Assembly (NCBI RefSeq): GCF_004379255.2
Contig: NC_056047.1
Span: forward strand, 26,426,293-26,490,292
Direction of reading: 5' to 3'
Length of the DNA stretch: 64,000 bases
Source: Salvia splendens
Taxonomy: Eukaryota > Streptophyta > Magnoliopsida > Lamiales > Lamiaceae
Part shown: positions 62,325 through 64,000 of the stretch, one piece after another
Numbering within the stretch: the stretch's first letter is position 1
How the letters are laid out: every line of letters starts with the position of its first letter
The notes under the pieces: generated by a model
The model's database searches: none
Told to the model about the DNA's origin: nothing
What the model saw: only the letters and a program-made list of their open reading frames with translations
Made by a program: the position numbers and the translations under genes

Positions 62325-63008
62325 TTAAGATGAAGTTTTCTGAAAAGCTAGCTGAATGAGATTTAAAAACACATTCTCCAACATTAGCAATTTTAACAGC
62401 ACCCCCATTACCAAGCAAGAGACTCTTACATCCCCATTTCCAAGCAAGAGACTCTTACCTCCCGTGTACTCTGAGCTAATGTTGAGGTTGCTGAGATCAT
62501 TGGATACATGGTGAGTGGCCCCTGAATCTAGGTACCAGCTTGATGAAGTCCCAGCTCCATAATTGAACTCAGATGGAGTAGCAACAGAGAATGAATCTGA
62601 TGGAGATCTTTGAATAGACTGAACCATGTGAGCTGAAGGATTGAAGAATCCTTGTTGTTGTTGCTGAGATGGTGCATTTCCTCTGAATTGAATTTGAGGT
62701 GGTGTGTAATTCTGCTCAAATCCTTCTGCAGAATATCCAGGCTTCTCACACAATTGACAAATGATCTTGTTGCCTCCTCTTCCAAAACCTCTTCCACCAC
62801 GGCCTCTCTGGTTTTTTCCACCAAATCCTCTTCCATTTCCAGGCTCAAATCTGCTGCTGTGAAAGGATTGTTGGTCCATTTTTCTGTGCTGGCTGCTGCT
62901 GCTGCACAAGATTGAGTAGTGGCCGAGATCCTTCTGAGCTCGTTGAGTGGGCTCTAGTGGTCTCCTTTCTGGACTCAAAGCTGAGGAGGAAGGCACTGAC
63001 ATCTCCAA
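62325..63008 (-). pseudogene. Copia gag C-terminus and protease
   Basis: 227 codons. A Gly/Arg-rich stretch (GRGGRGFGRGG) precedes a damaged zinc knuckle, CQLCEKPGYSAEGFEQ, where the His and the last Cys of CCHC are replaced. Then comes a Gln-rich linker and the protease with WYLDSGATHHVS (active-site Asp kept) and GGKSLLLGNG. Right after that a 29-base tandem duplication (about 62411-62458) shifts the frame. Confidence 0.8.
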
Positions 63009-63012
63009 TATT

Positions 63013-63618
63013 CTAAGGATCTGATCTTGAGGTCACTGCACACACTGTTGGATCATAATCTTGGCCAAGACCTCCTAGAATGTGTAGCACCTGCTCTCCC
63101 TCTGAAACTCTGCAGCCTACAGATCCAAGTAAATCAAAGTAAGTTCTCATCTTACTCAAATACTCAGTCATGGTCAAGCTCTCTATCTTTAAGTTCTGCA
63201 TTTGTTGCCTATACTGCATCACTTTGGCAGTTGAGCTGTTTGCAAAGTTTGATTCAAGCGCACTCCAAATATCTCTTGCAAATCTGAGCCCTACAACCAA
63301 GCTCAAGGCACTTTCAGATAGAGAAGACAAGACCCATCCAACAACTCTTCTGTTTTGTTTCTGCCATGCTACAAAGGCTGGATTCACAACCATGGTCTGT
63401 CAGCATCCAGGATCTCTGTGTCTCTGGGGGTCTATTTCTCCTGTGAGAAACCCTTCTAGGCCATAGCCATAAACTGCAACATCTACTTGTTTCTGCCACA
63501 TGAGAAAGTTTCCATCACTCAACTTGACAGACATGGGAGGCAACTGAGAAAATATGGGTGGCAGTGTTGCCAAAGGGATTGATTCATTGGCTTCTGCCAT
63601 TTTTTCAAAGGAAAACAA
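63013..63618 (-). pseudogene. Copia gag N-terminal half
   Basis: Start ATG at 63598-63600 (MAEANESIPLATLPP). Then KLSDGNFLMWQKQVDVAVYGYGL, a TGA at 63400-63402, and in the same frame VNPAFVAWQKQNRRVVGWVLSSL, ARDIWSALESNFANSSTAKVM, MTEYLSKMRTYFDLLGSVG and HILGGLGQDYDPTV. This is the gag of Copia Ale-type elements (UBN2-like). It ends at a stop at 63013; the rest of gag is in another frame. Confidence 0.85.
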
Positions 63619-63661
63619 GGAACAAAATCAAGAAACTAGGAGAGACAGGATCAAAGGGACC

Positions 63662-63674
63662 CTGCTCTGATACC
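63662..63674 (-). promoter_or_regulatory. Primer-binding site, tRNA-Met type (Copia)
   Basis: Minus-strand TGGTATCAGAGCA directly after the ...GTTTTCA end of the 5' LTR. Confidence 0.85.
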
Positions 63675-64000
63675 ATGAAAACATGCGATCGCATTGAAGA
63701 AGAAAGAGTTCAAGCATAACTTTACAATGTAACTCATATTTTTGAATGTTACTGATTCATTGAATTCAAACATTTGCTCAATGAGCTGACACAAATACAA
63801 AGCATTCGAACATTCTAGATCCTCATACTAATCTAACTAGTACAAGATAAACTCAATTACAATGCTTAATCATAACCGAATGTACTAAATCTCTTTCTTC
63901 TTTAATCCCTTGATCAGCACATCTCTCCAAGTACATATGTGGTCCTCCACCTTAGCTGTGTTTTCTGGTACAACCACGAGCTCAGCTCGTGAGGGAGGGG
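63675..64000 (-). repeat. Copia 5' LTR, cut by window edge
   Basis: Matches 58838-59163 of the other LTR with about 7 differences. The LTR start lies outside the window. Confidence 0.85.

Larger units (their letters stand above)
58838..64000 (-). mobile_element. Ty1/Copia retrotransposon (Ale/Retrofit-like), nearly complete
   Basis: Minus-strand element: 3' LTR at 58838-59299, RNase H, RT, integrase, protease and gag leftward to right, PBS at 63662-63674, 5' LTR from 63675 to the window end (326 of 462 bp). The two LTRs differ at about 7 of 326 positions (2%) by eye. Domain order gag-PR-IN-RT-RH is Copia. Frameshifts and stops break the polyprotein. It inserted into the gag of the short-LTR Gypsy element. 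The Ale/Retrofit label rests on motif style. Confidence 0.9.

Overview
This window is plant nuclear DNA made almost entirely of nested, mostly broken transposable elements. The signs are Ty3/Gypsy and Ty1/Copia polyproteins of plant type, primer-binding sites matching tRNA-Met and tRNA-Asp 3' ends, plant-type LINE fragments and hAT transposase pieces. I found no convincing host gene. The make-up fits gene-poor, probably pericentromeric heterochromatin of a flowering plant (likely a eudicot); the species cannot be read from the sequence.

Layout, left to right. (1) 1-1018: a LINE reverse transcriptase fragment, cut by the next element. (2) 1019-23271: an old chromovirus-type Ty3/Gypsy element, probably Tekay/Del-like. 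It has a 3.26 kb 5' LTR, a tRNA-Met PBS and decayed gag, protease, RT, RNase H and integrase. Its 3' LTR is split by Athila-like element A. The interior also carries a LINE endonuclease fragment (6344-7093) and an inverted solo LTR (8247-10863, target duplication CAATG). (3) 13673-21809: Athila-like element A, target duplication CCCCG, with a shortened and shuffled pol. (4) 23272-49098: Athila-like element B, with a truncated 5' LTR, many stops in gag-pol and a 3' LTR interrupted twice. One interruption is a Copia-type solo LTR (32880-34347, duplication GGATT); the other is Athila-like element C. (5) 34675-48636: element C, the youngest-looking Gypsy element. It has two 1601-bp LTRs about 1.7% different by eye count, duplication GTTAA, gag, PR-RT, RNase H-integrase and a 735-codon extra ORF. 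(6) 49099-53678: a decayed Tip100-like hAT transposase on the minus strand, split by a Copia-type LTR that is itself split by a LINE 3' fragment. (7) 53690-55935: a non-autonomous hAT element with an 8-bp target duplication, containing another solo LTR of the 32880 family. (8) 55944-58837: decayed Gypsy-like sequence, a short LTR and the start of a gag. (9) 58838-64000: a nearly complete Copia element on the minus strand, its 5' LTR cut by the window edge.

The insertion order follows from the nesting. The chromovirus is older than A and probably B; B is older than the GGATT solo LTR and C; the hAT is older than the Copia LTR, which is older than the LINE fragment. The parts of greatest interest lie between pol and the 3' LTR of the Athila-like elements: an extra ORF with EGETP repeats, tandem short hairpins (CTGGAC-GAA-GTCCAG), CACTTAG/CTAAGTG hairpins and a hairpin-linked purine tract. 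Several recur in two or three of the elements. No element here looks able to move on its own.
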